DNA from: Leptothoe kymatousa TAU-MAC 1615
GTDB lineage: Bacteria; Cyanobacteriota; Cyanobacteriia; Phormidesmidales; Phormidesmidaceae
Direction: 5' to 3'
NCBI RefSeq assembly: GCF_018739865.1
Contig: NZ_JADOER010000004.1
Location: 409,282-473,281 of the forward strand
Length of the DNA stretch: 64,000 nucleotides
How positions within the stretch are numbered: position 1 is the first letter of the stretch; each line of letters opens with the position of its first letter. Below, in pieces: positions 45,926 through 55,494 of this stretch. The notes under the pieces were generated by a model. The model saw only the letters and a list, made by a program, of their open reading frames with translations. It was not told the origin of the DNA and made no database searches. The position numbers were made by a program, and so were the translations under genes.

Positions 45926-47233
45926 ATGTTTCGTCTTACCCGGTTACCCGCTATTCACCAGTTTGCTAACTATGACCAGTGGCGTCATCGATTTATGCAG
46001 CGGCGACTGCGGCTAGGGCTTGTCTTTGGGTTACTGTACTTTGTCTCTTTTTTACCCCTAGACGCCCTTTCCTATTTTTCTACGGGCCAGGATCCATTCA
46101 AGCTGTTGTGGATTGGTATGAACCTAATTCGCATCCTATTGCTATGTCTGTGTTTATGGCTGATGCGAAAACAGGCCTATCAACCCCGCCGGGTGATGGT
46201 TGTTTTTTTGTTGGCATCCTGGTCTATCAATCTTTTACATCGATTCTATGAAACGTATCAGGGCGTGGTCACCAACACCCCGATTTCGGATCCCGATCTG
46301 TTTAGTTGGGCACTCTCATTCATTGCTCAGGCCACTTTAGTGCCGGTGGTTTGGCCGTTGCATCTGATCTCTCAGGCTGTGGCCATCGTGTATTATTTTG
46401 GCGTGAATACGCTGCTGGGGTTGCAGGTGGCTACACCGGGGGTGCCCACGGCAAAGTTGTTGCTCAATACATTTTGGATTTGTTGTATTTGCAACGTTTC
46501 TGTTTATTTCTATGAGCGCCTCTCGCGACAAAACTTTGCGATCAACCGCCAGCTACTGGAGGCCCAGGAAAAGTCAGAACGGTTGTTGCTCAATATTTTG
46601 CCTCGCTCCATTGCCGAACAGCTTAAGCAGGGGCCCGAAATTATTGCAGAGAGCTTTTCTGAGGTGACGGTGTTGTTCGCCGACATTGTGCACTTTACCC
46701 AGCTTACGGAGACCCAGCCCGCTGTGAAAATTGTCGATTTATTGAATCAAGTGTTTTCGCGGTTTGATCAGTTGGCGGAACGTCATGGTTTGGAAAAAAT
46801 TAAAACCATTGGTGATGCGTATATGGTGGCCGCAGGGTTGCCCCAGCCGACGACCAACCATGCCGCTGCGGTGGCCGCCATGGCGGTGGAAATGCAGGAA
46901 ACGGTGGCGGAGTTTAATGCCGAGACCCAGCAGAATCTGGCCCTACGCATTGGCATTCACACAGGGCCTGTGGTGGCCGGTGTGATTGGTTTGAAAAAGT
47001 TTGCCTACGATCTGTGGGGCGATACGGTCAATACGGCTAGTCGCATGGAGTCCCATGGGTTACCTAACCAGATTCAAATTAGTGAAGCCACGTATCAACA
47101 TTTGCAGACCGAACATTATGAGTTTCGTTCGCGAGGCCCGATTTTAATTAAGGGTAAGGGGCAGATGGTGACCTATTTATTGGAGCCCTGTGGGACGGAT
47201 ATTCATTTGGATCGAGTCATTGTATCGCCCTAG
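45926..47233 (+). CDS. Membrane-bound class III adenylate cyclase
   Basis: 435 residues. Six hydrophobic segments (about 30-190), then a linker (LLNILPRSIAEQLKQG) and a cyclase domain (245-425). Metal Asp residues D253 (LFADIVHFT) and D297 (KTIGDAYM); adenine-selecting K293 and D362 (YDLWGDTVNTA); transition-state Arg in TASRMES. It therefore should make cAMP from ATP. The membrane part resembles no sensor I can name. No operon partner close by. Confidence 0.92.
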   Translation: MFRLTRLPAIHQFANYDQWRHRFMQRRLRLGLVFGLLYFVSFLPLDALSYFSTGQDPFKLLWIGMNLIRILLLCLCLWLMRKQAYQPRRVMVVFLLASWSINLLHRFYETYQGVVTNTPISDPDLFSWALSFIAQATLVPVVWPLHLISQAVAIVYYFGVNTLLGLQVATPGVPTAKLLLNTFWICCICNVSVYFYERLSRQNFAINRQLLEAQEKSERLLLNILPRSIAEQLKQGPEIIAESFSEVTVLFADIVHFTQLTETQPAVKIVDLLNQVFSRFDQLAERHGLEKIKTIGDAYMVAAGLPQPTTNHAAAVAAMAVEMQETVAEFNAETQQNLALRIGIHTGPVVAGVIGLKKFAYDLWGDTVNTASRMESHGLPNQIQISEATYQHLQTEHYEFRSRGPILIKGKGQMVTYLLEPCGTDIHLDRVIVSP

Positions 47234-47363
47234 GCTGGCTGGTTGCTGTTGGGCGAAAACAACTGGAACTCGCTAACTTATTTTTTCGCTGCTGCGACAT
47301 AATCTGTCTCCGTCCCTAATCTGTAACAATATAGGGTCTGTATGGATCGCGAAGGAATTAACC

Positions 47364-49049
47364 ATGGCTGACAATCGTAAAAGCCGCGCTATTACCCAAG
47401 GGGTACAACGTTCGCCCAACCGTGCCATGCTACGGGCCGTGGGCTTTGGAGATGATGATTTTAAGAAGCCCATCGTTGGCCTGGCGAATGGCTATAGCAC
47501 CATTACCCCTTGCAATATGGGGATTAACACCTTAGCTCTGCGGGGGGAAGCGGCCCTGCGGGATGCCGGTGCCATGCCCCAGATATTTGGCACCATCACC
47601 ATCAGTGATGGGATCTCCATGGGCACCGAGGGGATGAAGTATTCTTTGGTGTCTCGGGATGTGATTGCGGACTCCATTGAGACGGCCTGCACGGGCCAGA
47701 GTATGGATGCGGTGTTGGCCATTGGTGGCTGCGATAAGAATATGCCGGGGGCGGTGATTGCGATCGCACGCATGAATATCCCCGCCGTCTTCGTCTATGG
47801 CGGCACCATCAAACCCGGCCACCTCGATGGCGAAGACCTCACCGTGGTCAGCGCCTTTGAAGCCGTGGGCCAATACAGCGCCGGTAAAATCGACGAAGAA
47901 CGCCTCACCGCCGTCGAGAAAAACGCCTGCCCCGGTGCCGGTTCCTGTGGCGGCATGTTCACCGCCAACACCATGTCCTCCGCCATTGAAGCCATGGGCT
48001 TAAGCTTGCCCTACTCGTCCACCATGGCCGCCGAAGACGAAGAAAAAGCAGAAAGCACCGAAAAATCTGCCTATGTTCTCGTAGAAGCGGTGCGTAAGCA
48101 GATTTTGCCCAGTCAAATTCTCACCCGCAAAGCCTTTGAAAATGCCATCTCCGTCATTATGGCCGTGGGCGGGTCCACCAACTCCGTGTTGCACCTATTA
48201 GCCATTGCCCACACCATCGGCGTCAAACTCACCATCGACGACTTCGAAGAGATTCGGCAGCGGGTGCCCGTTTTCTGTGACCTGAAGCCCTCCGGTCGCT
48301 ATGTGGCCACCGACCTACACAAAGCAGGTGGTATTCCCCTGGTGATGAAGATGCTGCTAAAGCAAGGTTTGCTCCATGGCGATGCCCTCACCGTCAGCGG
48401 TCAAACCATCGAAGAAGTGTTGGCCGATATACCCGATACCCCCAGCCCCGATCAAGACGTGATTCGGCCCTTTGGTCAACCCATGTATGCCCAAGGCCAC
48501 CTGGGTATTTTGAAAGGCAACCTGGCTACCGAAGGGGCCGTTTCTAAACTGACCGGTATCAAAAAACGCGCGATTACTGGACCTGCCAGAGTTTTCGAAT
48601 CAGAAGAAGATTGTTTAGACGCAATCTTAGCAGGCAAAATTAAAGCCGGTGATGTGATTGTTGTGCGCTACGAAGGGCCAAGGGGTGGTCCCGGCATGCG
48701 AGAGATGTTGGCTCCCACATCGGCCATCATTGGTGCAGGGCTAGGCGATTCCGTCGGCCTGATTACCGACGGTCGTTTTTCCGGCGGTACCTACGGCATG
48801 GTGGTGGGTCACGTAGCCCCTGAAGCCTATGTGGGGGGAACCATTGGCCTAGTGGAAGAGGGTGACTCTATCACCATCGATGCGGATCAGCTATTGTTGC
48901 AGCTGAATGTGTCGGATGAGGTGTTGGCCAAGCGTCGAGAAGGATGGTCTGCCCCTGAACCTCGCTATAAGCGCGGTGTGCTGGCAAAGTATGCCACCTT
49001 AGTCTCGTCTAGCAGTCAAGGTGCCGTGACCGATAAGGATCTGTTTTAG
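47364..49049 (+). CDS. ilvD: Dihydroxy-acid dehydratase
   Basis: 561 residues, expected length. Converts dihydroxyisovalerate/dihydroxymethylvalerate to the ketoacids of valine and isoleucine synthesis. Fe-S cysteines lie in [18 protein letters not shown] and [14 protein letters not shown]; the end has [16 protein letters not shown] and [14 protein letters not shown] 47364. Terminator follows at 49090. Confidence 0.98.
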   Translation: MADNRKSRAITQGVQRSPNRAMLRAVGFGDDDFKKPIVGLANGYSTITPCNMGINTLALRGEAALRDAGAMPQIFGTITISDGISMGTEGMKYSLVSRDVIADSIETACTGQSMDAVLAIGGCDKNMPGAVIAIARMNIPAVFVYGGTIKPGHLDGEDLTVVSAFEAVGQYSAGKIDEERLTAVEKNACPGAGSCGGMFTANTMSSAIEAMGLSLPYSSTMAAEDEEKAESTEKSAYVLVEAVRKQILPSQILTRKAFENAISVIMAVGGSTNSVLHLLAIAHTIGVKLTIDDFEEIRQRVPVFCDLKPSGRYVATDLHKAGGIPLVMKMLLKQGLLHGDALTVSGQTIEEVLADIPDTPSPDQDVIRPFGQPMYAQGHLGILKGNLATEGAVSKLTGIKKRAITGPARVFESEEDCLDAILAGKIKAGDVIVVRYEGPRGGPGMREMLAPTSAIIGAGLGDSVGLITDGRFSGGTYGMVVGHVAPEAYVGGTIGLVEEGDSITIDADQLLLQLNVSDEVLAKRREGWSAPEPRYKRGVLAKYATLVSSSSQGAVTDKDLF

Positions 49050-49089
49050 AGCAATCAACACTGCCTAGCTAACCTGTTTCTCAGTATCA

Positions 49090-49135
49090 ACAACCTTTCT
49101 GATGGGACAAAGCTCCTGTTAGGAAGGTTGTTTTT
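49090..49135 (+). terminator. Rho-independent terminator of ilvD
   Basis: ACAACCTTTCT pairs with AGGAAGGTTGT around a 20-nt loop, ending in TTTTT; it lies about 40 bp after the ilvD stop and just before the convergent Uma2 gene. Confidence 0.75.
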
Positions 49136-49153
49136 ATGAAGTGTTAATCTTCT

Positions 49154-49726
49154 CTACGTTGATAACATGTCAGCCGCTGTCAGCGTCCAATCGGGAAACG
49201 TCTTAGAAACAACGACCGTGTTATCCATAAAAACGGATGCTTCGTAGCCATCAGCTGTTAAAAACAATACGGTTACCCGTTGGTTTTCTGGATCGACAAT
49301 CCAATATTCTGGAATTCCTCTCCATTCATATTGGTTGCGTTTTTCGATATAGTCGCGTCGATGGTTTTCTGGCCCAGGGCTGACTACTTCTACCACCAAC
49401 ATGGGTGGGTGCATATCTAGACGAATGGCCGATTGTCCAGAGGTTTTTAACTGTTCTAAATGCTCTGGTAAGAGTACTGTGATATCTGGAAATCGGTTTT
49501 TGGGTTGCCCTGGCATTTCAATGGCAAGCTGATGGCTGCGTACCCGTCGGAAGCCGACTAAGTCTGACAGTGCGAGATCCATGGCCCGAGCGATAATTAC
49601 GTTTTCGTCAGACCCGTGGGGGATTTCTATCAGTTCTCCGTTGGTTAGCTCATAGCGTGCTTCTGTATCCTTACAATGGGCAAGGTAGTCATCAAAGGTT
49701 TTAAGTTTCGGCTTAGCTTGCACCAT
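49154..49726 (-). CDS. Uma2 family (DUF820) nuclease-like protein, copy 1
   Basis: 190 residues. Restriction-endonuclease-like fold typical of cyanobacterial Uma2 proteins: YELTNGELIEIPHGSDENVII, RFPDITVLLPEHL (catalytic-type Asp), MLVVEVVSPGPENHRRDYIEKRNQY (ExK-like), IPEYWIVDPENQRVTVL. Function in vivo unknown; these genes are multi-copy in cyanobacteria. The copy at 50377 is divergent from it in sequence. Confidence 0.88.
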   Translation of the reverse strand: MVQAKPKLKTFDDYLAHCKDTEARYELTNGELIEIPHGSDENVIIARAMDLALSDLVGFRRVRSHQLAIEMPGQPKNRFPDITVLLPEHLEQLKTSGQSAIRLDMHPPMLVVEVVSPGPENHRRDYIEKRNQYEWRGIPEYWIVDPENQRVTVLFLTADGYEASVFMDNTVVVSKTFPDWTLTAADMLST

Positions 49727-49938
49727 TGGATATGGCCTCGGTGCGCAAACATTTCTATCCTAATTCAGGACTATCGTGACAGTCTTAAAATGGAGATGTG
49801 ATTTTACAGTGTGAAGCAAATAATGGCTTCTATTTTTTCCCTAGGTTAATAGGCTAGGACTTGAAGAGCTTAAGCGGTTGAAGCTGAAACTAATCTCCAA
49901 GACATTCTGGTTAAAATATTTAATAAGAGGGATTGTTT

Positions 49939-50349
49939 GTGGGAAATAAAATTCGCTACCTTAATACAGATCTTGAGCTGGTTTCTGCAAGCGATCTCAC
50001 TTCTCTGGTTTCTGTTTTTGAGGCGATGGATCTTTGTATACTTCACTGTGCTCAGTATGACAGACTTTGGTATGCAACCCTGGAAGTGTCTTCTCAATAT
50101 GATGAACCGGAAGCTACCATTGCTGAAATGCTGGCTGTTATTGAATCATTAGATCGGGATAGTCGAGCTATATGGAATAGCTGTACGAAGCGCGAGTTTG
50201 ACATTGGTTATGAATGTTCTCAATCATCGAAGCCTGTGCAGCAGAATCTTTCTAGTCAACTACTTAATCGTATTGCTACTGTCAATGCCTCATTGGGCAT
50301 CACTCTATATTCCACATTGACGAGTGAAGAACCAGTTTCTACCCGATAG
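49939..50349 (+). CDS. Conserved hypothetical protein
   Basis: About 137 residues, start uncertain: TTG 49933 or GTG 49939. The sequence IRYLNTDLELVSASDLTSLVSVFEAM ... LWYATLEVSSQYDEPEATIAEMLAVIESL ... REFDIGYEC has the look of a conserved cyanobacterial family with no assigned role, and resembles small immunity-type proteins only in general features. Placed between two Uma2 genes. Confidence 0.7.
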   Translation: MGNKIRYLNTDLELVSASDLTSLVSVFEAMDLCILHCAQYDRLWYATLEVSSQYDEPEATIAEMLAVIESLDRDSRAIWNSCTKREFDIGYECSQSSKPVQQNLSSQLLNRIATVNASLGITLYSTLTSEEPVSTR

Positions 50350-50376
50350 GTTTTGTAGAAAGACTCAACAATATTG

Positions 50377-50979
50377 TTACCAAATTTTCGCCATAGCTAA
50401 TGTGAAATCTGGTAGTTCTGGATCACCTGGAACTACATCAGGATCCTTTAAAGTCTCAACAGGTCGGTCTGGGCGATAAACATAAACTGTTTTATTTTTG
50501 CGATCAATCAAAAAGCCCAAGCGCAAACCATTGTCTAAATACTCCTGCATTTTCTCTTGCAGACTTTTCAACGTATCGCTACTAGAACGTAGTTCGATAA
50601 CAAAGTCCGGACAAAGTGGAACAAACGCAGCTTGCTCTTCAGGAGACAGTTGGTTCCAACGCTCAAGGGTTATCCATGCCGCATCGGGTGAACGTGTTGC
50701 GCCATTGGGTAGTGTAAAGCCACCAGATGATTCAAACCCAATTCCTGTCCCATCCTTATCTGCCCAGTTAAACAGTTGCTGTACTAAACGCCCATTACTG
50801 TGGCTAGTATCTGAAAAAGCAGGTGGCGTCACAATAATTTTCCCTTGGGCTGTCCGTTCAATGCGTAATTCTCGATTTACCAGGCAGAAGTCTATAAAGT
50901 CTTGCTCCGTCATGTTAGCCATAGTAGGTAACTCGATGGCTAAGGGTGCATTGAAGGAATTCACATGTAGTGTGCTCAT
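50377..50979 (-). CDS. Uma2 family (DUF820) nuclease-like protein, copy 2
   Basis: 200 residues. MTEQDFIDFCLVNRELRIER, SPDAAWITLERW (PD motif), CPDFVIELRSSSDTLKSLQEKMQEYLDNGLRLGFLIDRKNKTVYVY with the FVIEL...K core. Same fold as copy 1, clearly a different subfamily. It converges on the small hypothetical gene (28-bp gap). Confidence 0.9.
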   Translation of the reverse strand: MSTLHVNSFNAPLAIELPTMANMTEQDFIDFCLVNRELRIERTAQGKIIVTPPAFSDTSHSNGRLVQQLFNWADKDGTGIGFESSGGFTLPNGATRSPDAAWITLERWNQLSPEEQAAFVPLCPDFVIELRSSSDTLKSLQEKMQEYLDNGLRLGFLIDRKNKTVYVYRPDRPVETLKDPDVVPGDPELPDFTLAMAKIW

Positions 50980-51035
50980 AAATACTAGTGCCCAGAAACC
51001 TATCTAACGACCTATTTATAGGTTAGCTCAAAATA

Positions 51036-51066
51036 AAAAGCCCCCACCGGCCGGCAGGGACTTTCT
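51036..51066 (-). terminator. Rho-independent terminator of pgk, minus strand
   Basis: On the minus strand, GTCCCTGCCGG and CCGGTGGGGGC (with G-T pairs) are followed by TTTTTATTTT, 47 bp after the pgk stop. Confidence 0.75.
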
Positions 51067-51108
51067 TAAAAACATTCTCCTAAAAAGAAGAAGGCTTTAG
51101 GCTAAGAC

Positions 51109-52314
51109 TTACTTGTCATCAAGAGCAGCAATACCAGGAAGAGTCTTGCCTTCTAGCAGCTCGAGGCTAGCACCACCACCGGTGGAAATGTGGCTCATCT
51201 TCTCAGCAACGCCAACCTTCTCAACGGCAGCAACGGAGTCACCACCACCGATGATGGACATGCAGCCAGTGGCAGTAATATCAGCCAAGGTGTTAGCCAC
51301 AGCTTCAGTACCGGCAGCAAATTTTTCGAACTCAAATACACCCATGGGGCCATTCCAGATAACGCCCTTACAATCAGCAAGAGCTGCCTGGAATACCTTG
51401 ATGGAGTCGGGGCCGATGTCTAGACCCATCCAACCATCGGGAATTGCTTCAACGCTAACGGTTTGAGCATTGGCATCGGGGGCAAAGTTGTCGGCAACAA
51501 CAACGTCGGTGGGCAGCAATAGCTCAACGCCCTTCTCTTTGGCCTTAATTTCTAGGGCCTTAGCCAGCTCTAGCTTGTCTTCTTCCACCAGAGACTTACC
51601 CACAGCAAGACCACGGGCCTTGTAGAAGGTGAAGATCATGCCGCCGCCGATGAACAGCTTGTCTACTTTCTCGAGTAGAGTTTCGATGACGCCAATTTTG
51701 GAGGACACTTTGGAACCACCAACAATGGCTGCGAAAGGACGCTGGGGGCTGTCCACAGCGCTCTGTAGATACTGAAGTTCCTTTTCGATTAGCAGACCGC
51801 TAACGGAAGGGCTGAGGTACTCAGTCACACCAGCAGTGGATGCGTGGGCACGGTGGGCAGTACCAAAGGCATCGTTAACGTACATGTCAGCGACGGATGC
51901 CAGGTTCTTCGCAAACTCAGGATCGTTGCTGGTTTCGCCGTCGTAGAAACGTACGTTTTCTAGTAGGGCAACCTGACCGTCGGCCATACCGTCTACGGAA
52001 GCTTTAACCGCATCGCCGATGCAGTCGTCGCACTTGATCACGTCCTGGCCCAATAGCTCAGATAAACGCACGGCAACGGGCGTTAGACGCATGGCGTCAA
52101 CCACCTTGCCCTTGGGACGACCAAAGTGGCTGCAAAGGATAACCTTTGCGCCTTTGCTGGTTAATGCTTGGATGGTAGGCAGAGCGGCCCGAATCCGAGT
52201 GTCGTCTGTAATTTTGCCCTGATCGTCAAGGGGCACATTGAAGTCTGCCCGCATCAGCACGCGCTTACCTGACAGATCAGCCGCGGACAAATCAGTTACG
52301 GATTTCTTTGCCAC
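51109..52314 (-). CDS. pgk: Phosphoglycerate kinase
   Basis: 401 residues. Transfers phosphate between 1,3-bisphosphoglycerate and ADP in glycolysis and, reversed, in the Calvin cycle. [35 protein letters not shown] and [11 protein letters not shown] are all intact. It begins with GTG at 52314 behind an ideal site AGGAGG eight bases away. A normal housekeeping gene; the divergent UspA gene lies beyond its promoter. Confidence 0.98.
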   Translation of the reverse strand: MAKKSVTDLSAADLSGKRVLMRADFNVPLDDQGKITDDTRIRAALPTIQALTSKGAKVILCSHFGRPKGKVVDAMRLTPVAVRLSELLGQDVIKCDDCIGDAVKASVDGMADGQVALLENVRFYDGETSNDPEFAKNLASVADMYVNDAFGTAHRAHASTAGVTEYLSPSVSGLLIEKELQYLQSAVDSPQRPFAAIVGGSKVSSKIGVIETLLEKVDKLFIGGGMIFTFYKARGLAVGKSLVEEDKLELAKALEIKAKEKGVELLLPTDVVVADNFAPDANAQTVSVEAIPDGWMGLDIGPDSIKVFQAALADCKGVIWNGPMGVFEFEKFAAGTEAVANTLADITATGCMSIIGGGDSVAAVEKVGVAEKMSHISTGGGASLELLEGKTLPGIAALDDK

Positions 52315-52492
52315 AGAACTATCCTCCTTATCTCCTAATGCAGTTTTGTAACGTTACGTACGTCCCACTTCAAAGCTAGGACAAGCTTGATTACCCTAGG
52401 TGTTAAAGCGTTAATACATTTTCTTTACTCAATAGGTATTATCGCTTATTGCGGCTCGGATTTTTGATCGAAGTCTAGGGTTTTCCCTCGTT

Positions 52493-52891
52493 ATGTTTAA
52501 GAACGTTCTCTTTCCGATAGATGCCAGTCCAGAAGCGCAACAGGCGGCATTTAAGGCGGCTGAATTGGTGAAGCATCATCAAAGTCATTTGATTTTACTA
52601 TCAGTCGTTGAACCCTCTAATGACGCCCATCCTGAACAAGCGTCCCCAGAGGCAGTGGCTCAGTTACTGGAAAAGGCGAAAACTGTATTTACGAATCAAG
52701 GAATTGATACGGAGGCGATTGAGCGGGAGGGTAATCCGGCCTTTGTGATCTGTGATGTGGCGGATGAGCTGGCGGCGGATCTGATTGTGATGGGCTGCCG
52801 TGGCATTGGGTTAACGCCGGAAGGTCAGTCGGAGAGTGTGAGTGCTCGGGTGATTAACCTGGCGCCCTGTCCGGTGATGGTGGTGCCATAA
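52493..52891 (+). CDS. Universal stress protein
   Basis: 132 residues, UspA fold. FKNVLFPIDASPEAQQAAFKA, HLILLSVVEPS, and LIVMGCRGIGLTPEGQSESVSARVINLAPCPVMVVP. The ATP-binding G-x2-G-x9-G(S/T) element is present in altered form (GCRGIGLTPEGQSES), so ATP binding is uncertain. Small cytosolic dimer likely induced under stress or growth arrest. Confidence 0.9.
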   Translation: MFKNVLFPIDASPEAQQAAFKAAELVKHHQSHLILLSVVEPSNDAHPEQASPEAVAQLLEKAKTVFTNQGIDTEAIEREGNPAFVICDVADELAADLIVMGCRGIGLTPEGQSESVSARVINLAPCPVMVVP

Positions 52892-52984
52892 AAGGCGCGG
52901 GGAGTTGACTATTCAAACCCCATTGCCCACTCCCCTTACACCGCTGACCGCTAAAATAGATTGCCGACCTCATCTTGCGTCCCT

Positions 52985-53899
52985 ATGTCTTCGCCTTCTA
53001 TTCAGTGGTACCCGGGCCATATTGCTAAGGCGGAGCGTTCTTTGAAAGAGCAGCTAAAGCGGGTGGATGTGGTGTTGGAGGTGCGGGATGCGCGGATTCC
53101 GTTGGCCACACACCATCCGGAGGTGGATGGCTGGATTGGTGAGAAGGCGCGGGTGCTGGTGCTGAACCGGGTGGATATGATTTCGCCGGAGGCGCGGCAG
53201 GCTTGGCAAACGTGGTTTAAGGAAAATGGGCAGGCGGCCTACTTTACCAATGCGAAGCAGGGTAAGGGGGTGCAAAATTTGCTGCGGGCAGCCCAGGATG
53301 CGGGCAAGGCGATGAATGATCGTCGTAAGAAGCGGGGGATGAAACCGCGTCCGGTGCGGGCGGTAGTGATTGGGTTTCCCAATGTGGGTAAGTCGGCGCT
53401 GATTAACCGGTTGCTAAAGCGCAAGGTGGTGGCCAGTGAACGGCGGGCTGGGGTGACGCGGCAGCTGCGCTGGGTGAGGATTTCGAATGAGATTGAATTA
53501 TTGGATGCGCCGGGGATTATTCCGCTAAAGCTCAACGATCAGTCGGCGGCGCTGAAGCTGGCAATTTGTGATGACATTGGTAATGCGGCCTACGATACGC
53601 AACGGGTGGCGGCGGCATTTGTGGATTTGTTGTTGGGGTTGGACCAGGTGGAGCGGGCCGATGGGGGCTACGGGGATGCGATCGCAGCGCGCTATAGCCT
53701 GACCCTTGTTTCGGATGCCGGAGAGCCTTACACAGGGGAGAGCATCCTCGCCAACCTATCTGCACGGCACAATAACGACCTAGAGCGGGCGGCCCATCAA
53801 CTGCTAAACGACTTTCGCAAAGGCATCTTGGGTAACCTAATACTGGAGCTGCCGCCCATGGAATCCAGCGTAGTGATGTCATCTACCTCACACGGGTAA
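52985..53899 (+). CDS. rbgA: Ribosome-assembly GTPase RbgA/YlqF
   Basis: 304 residues from ATG 52985 (MSSPSIQWYPGHIAKAERSL). Circularly permuted GTPase: G4 NRVDM comes first, then G1 GFPNVGKSALI, and G3 DAPGI; RAGVTRQLRWVR in between. Acts in late 50S assembly. The C-terminal ANTAR-like part is a little shorter than B. subtilis RbgA. Alternative ATG at 52961 adds eight unlikely residues. Confidence 0.93.
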   Translation: MSSPSIQWYPGHIAKAERSLKEQLKRVDVVLEVRDARIPLATHHPEVDGWIGEKARVLVLNRVDMISPEARQAWQTWFKENGQAAYFTNAKQGKGVQNLLRAAQDAGKAMNDRRKKRGMKPRPVRAVVIGFPNVGKSALINRLLKRKVVASERRAGVTRQLRWVRISNEIELLDAPGIIPLKLNDQSAALKLAICDDIGNAAYDTQRVAAAFVDLLLGLDQVERADGGYGDAIAARYSLTLVSDAGEPYTGESILANLSARHNNDLERAAHQLLNDFRKGILGNLILELPPMESSVVMSSTSHG

Positions 53900-54232
53900 C
53901 ACACCTTTAACCTAAGAACCCGGTTGTCAATGTAAATCTTAAACAAAGATAAAAACCGTCTGCCGTTTGAGGTTACGGGCTGAGATAGGATGCGGGTTAA
54001 TCGGGCAAACTTGATGCAAATGCTGTTTGGTGAACAGACCGTGTGTTGTCGCTGATTTGAAGACAGCGCGATCTGAATGCCAGGGCCTAGCAGTTTGTGT
54101 CAAATCGGGGCGTCGCTGATGCGCTGTGGTTCAGGTCCGGCTTGCTCCTAAATAGATTTTAGGTTCGCTGATTAATGGCCATGGCCGATTTCGGCAGCGT
54201 CTTATTGTTTACAGGGGGAGATCAAAATAACG
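53900..54232 (+). other. Intergenic region upstream of the glycan cluster
   Basis: No gene. Probable promoter for the GT4-exporter operon; a purine-rich ribosome site AGGGGGAG lies at 54214-54221, before GTG 54233. Confidence 0.5.
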
Positions 54233-55459
54233 GTGAACTCATCCAACGCTTCAGCGCTGAAGGTGTCAGTAGTTGCCCCAGACGTTTCTGGTGGTGGCAT
54301 GACCCGTGTTTACCTGGTAAGCCAGATTTTGCAACGCTTAGGGTATAGCGTAGAAATAGTTGGCTGTCAGTTTGGGCAGAGCATTTATCCCCCTCCCCCA
54401 GAAAATTTGCCCGTTATCCCCGTTCCCGGTAAACCACTGCCTGGATTCATGAGCTCCGCCACCCAGCTGTTGAGCCAAATTCGGGGCGACATTATCTACG
54501 CGATTAAACCTCGCCCCACCAGTCTGGGCATAGCGCTACTCAAAAAGTTTTATACCCGCCGCCCCGTTTTTCTAGATATTGATGATTGGGAGCTCAGCTG
54601 GTTCGGTGGCGATGGCTATGACTATCGGCCATCGCCAAAGGATTTTGTGCGAGATTTTCTCAAGCCAGATGGGGACTTGAGGGATATGGGGCACCATTAC
54701 TACGTGTCTTTAGGGGAGCGCTGGGTCAATCACGCGGATGTGGTCACGGTTAATAATCAGTTTTTACAACAAAAGTTTGGCGGCCATTATTTACCCAATA
54801 GTAAAGACACCCATATGTTTGACCCAGCCCGCTTTGACCCGGCGGCTAGCCGTCAAAAATATGGGCTATCTGACTATCGGGTCCTGATGTTCCCGGGCAC
54901 GGCTCGTCCCCATAAGGGGTTAGAGGATGTGCTGATGGCCTTAGATCAGCTCAACCAACCGGACCTGCGTTTGGTGATTGTGGGTGGGCGCAAGCCCGAT
55001 GGCTATGAAGACGACCTCATGGCCCGGTGGCCCCAGTGGTTGATCAAGCTACCCCGGTTTCCCATGGAACAAATGGCGGAGGTGGTCGCGGCGGCCCATG
55101 TGGTGGTGGTGCCCCAGCGGGATACACCCACGGCCAAGGCCCAGTTTCCCATCAAACTAACGGATGGCATGTCCATGGCTAAGCCTATTTTGTCGACCCA
55201 CGTGGGCGATATTCCTAAAATTTTAGGCGATACGGGGTATCTGGTAGCCCCCCATGCACCGGAGGAGTTAGCAAAAATGCTACAAATAATTCTTGATAAC
55301 CCCGATCAGGCAGCAGCCCAGGGAAGCTTGGGACGGGAACGCTGCATACAGCACTACAGCGTTGATGCCATGGCTGAGCGTTTGGGGCCGCTACTTGAGC
55401 GGTATGTCAGGCGGTCCTCCCCTCATGCCTCGCCATCCGCTCACTGCTCCTCTTCCTAA
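54233..55459 (+). CDS. GT4-family glycosyltransferase
   Basis: 408 residues from GTG 54233. VSVVAPDVSGGGMTRVYLVSQIL, a cyanobacterial-type central segment (FLDIDDWELSWFGGDG), then LMFPGTARPHKGLEDVLMAL and donor-site KLTDGMSMAKPILSTHVGDI. Likely builds surface polysaccharide or glycolipid. The exporter gene follows by 35 bp, arguing for one operon. The C-terminal HASPSAHCSSS is low complexity. Confidence 0.87.
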   Translation: MNSSNASALKVSVVAPDVSGGGMTRVYLVSQILQRLGYSVEIVGCQFGQSIYPPPPENLPVIPVPGKPLPGFMSSATQLLSQIRGDIIYAIKPRPTSLGIALLKKFYTRRPVFLDIDDWELSWFGGDGYDYRPSPKDFVRDFLKPDGDLRDMGHHYYVSLGERWVNHADVVTVNNQFLQQKFGGHYLPNSKDTHMFDPARFDPAASRQKYGLSDYRVLMFPGTARPHKGLEDVLMALDQLNQPDLRLVIVGGRKPDGYEDDLMARWPQWLIKLPRFPMEQMAEVVAAAHVVVVPQRDTPTAKAQFPIKLTDGMSMAKPILSTHVGDIPKILGDTGYLVAPHAPEELAKMLQIILDNPDQAAAQGSLGRERCIQHYSVDAMAERLGPLLERYVRRSSPHASPSAHCSSS

Positions 55460-55494
55460 ACCTTGCATCTATAGCGTCCCCGGCCTAACTATTT

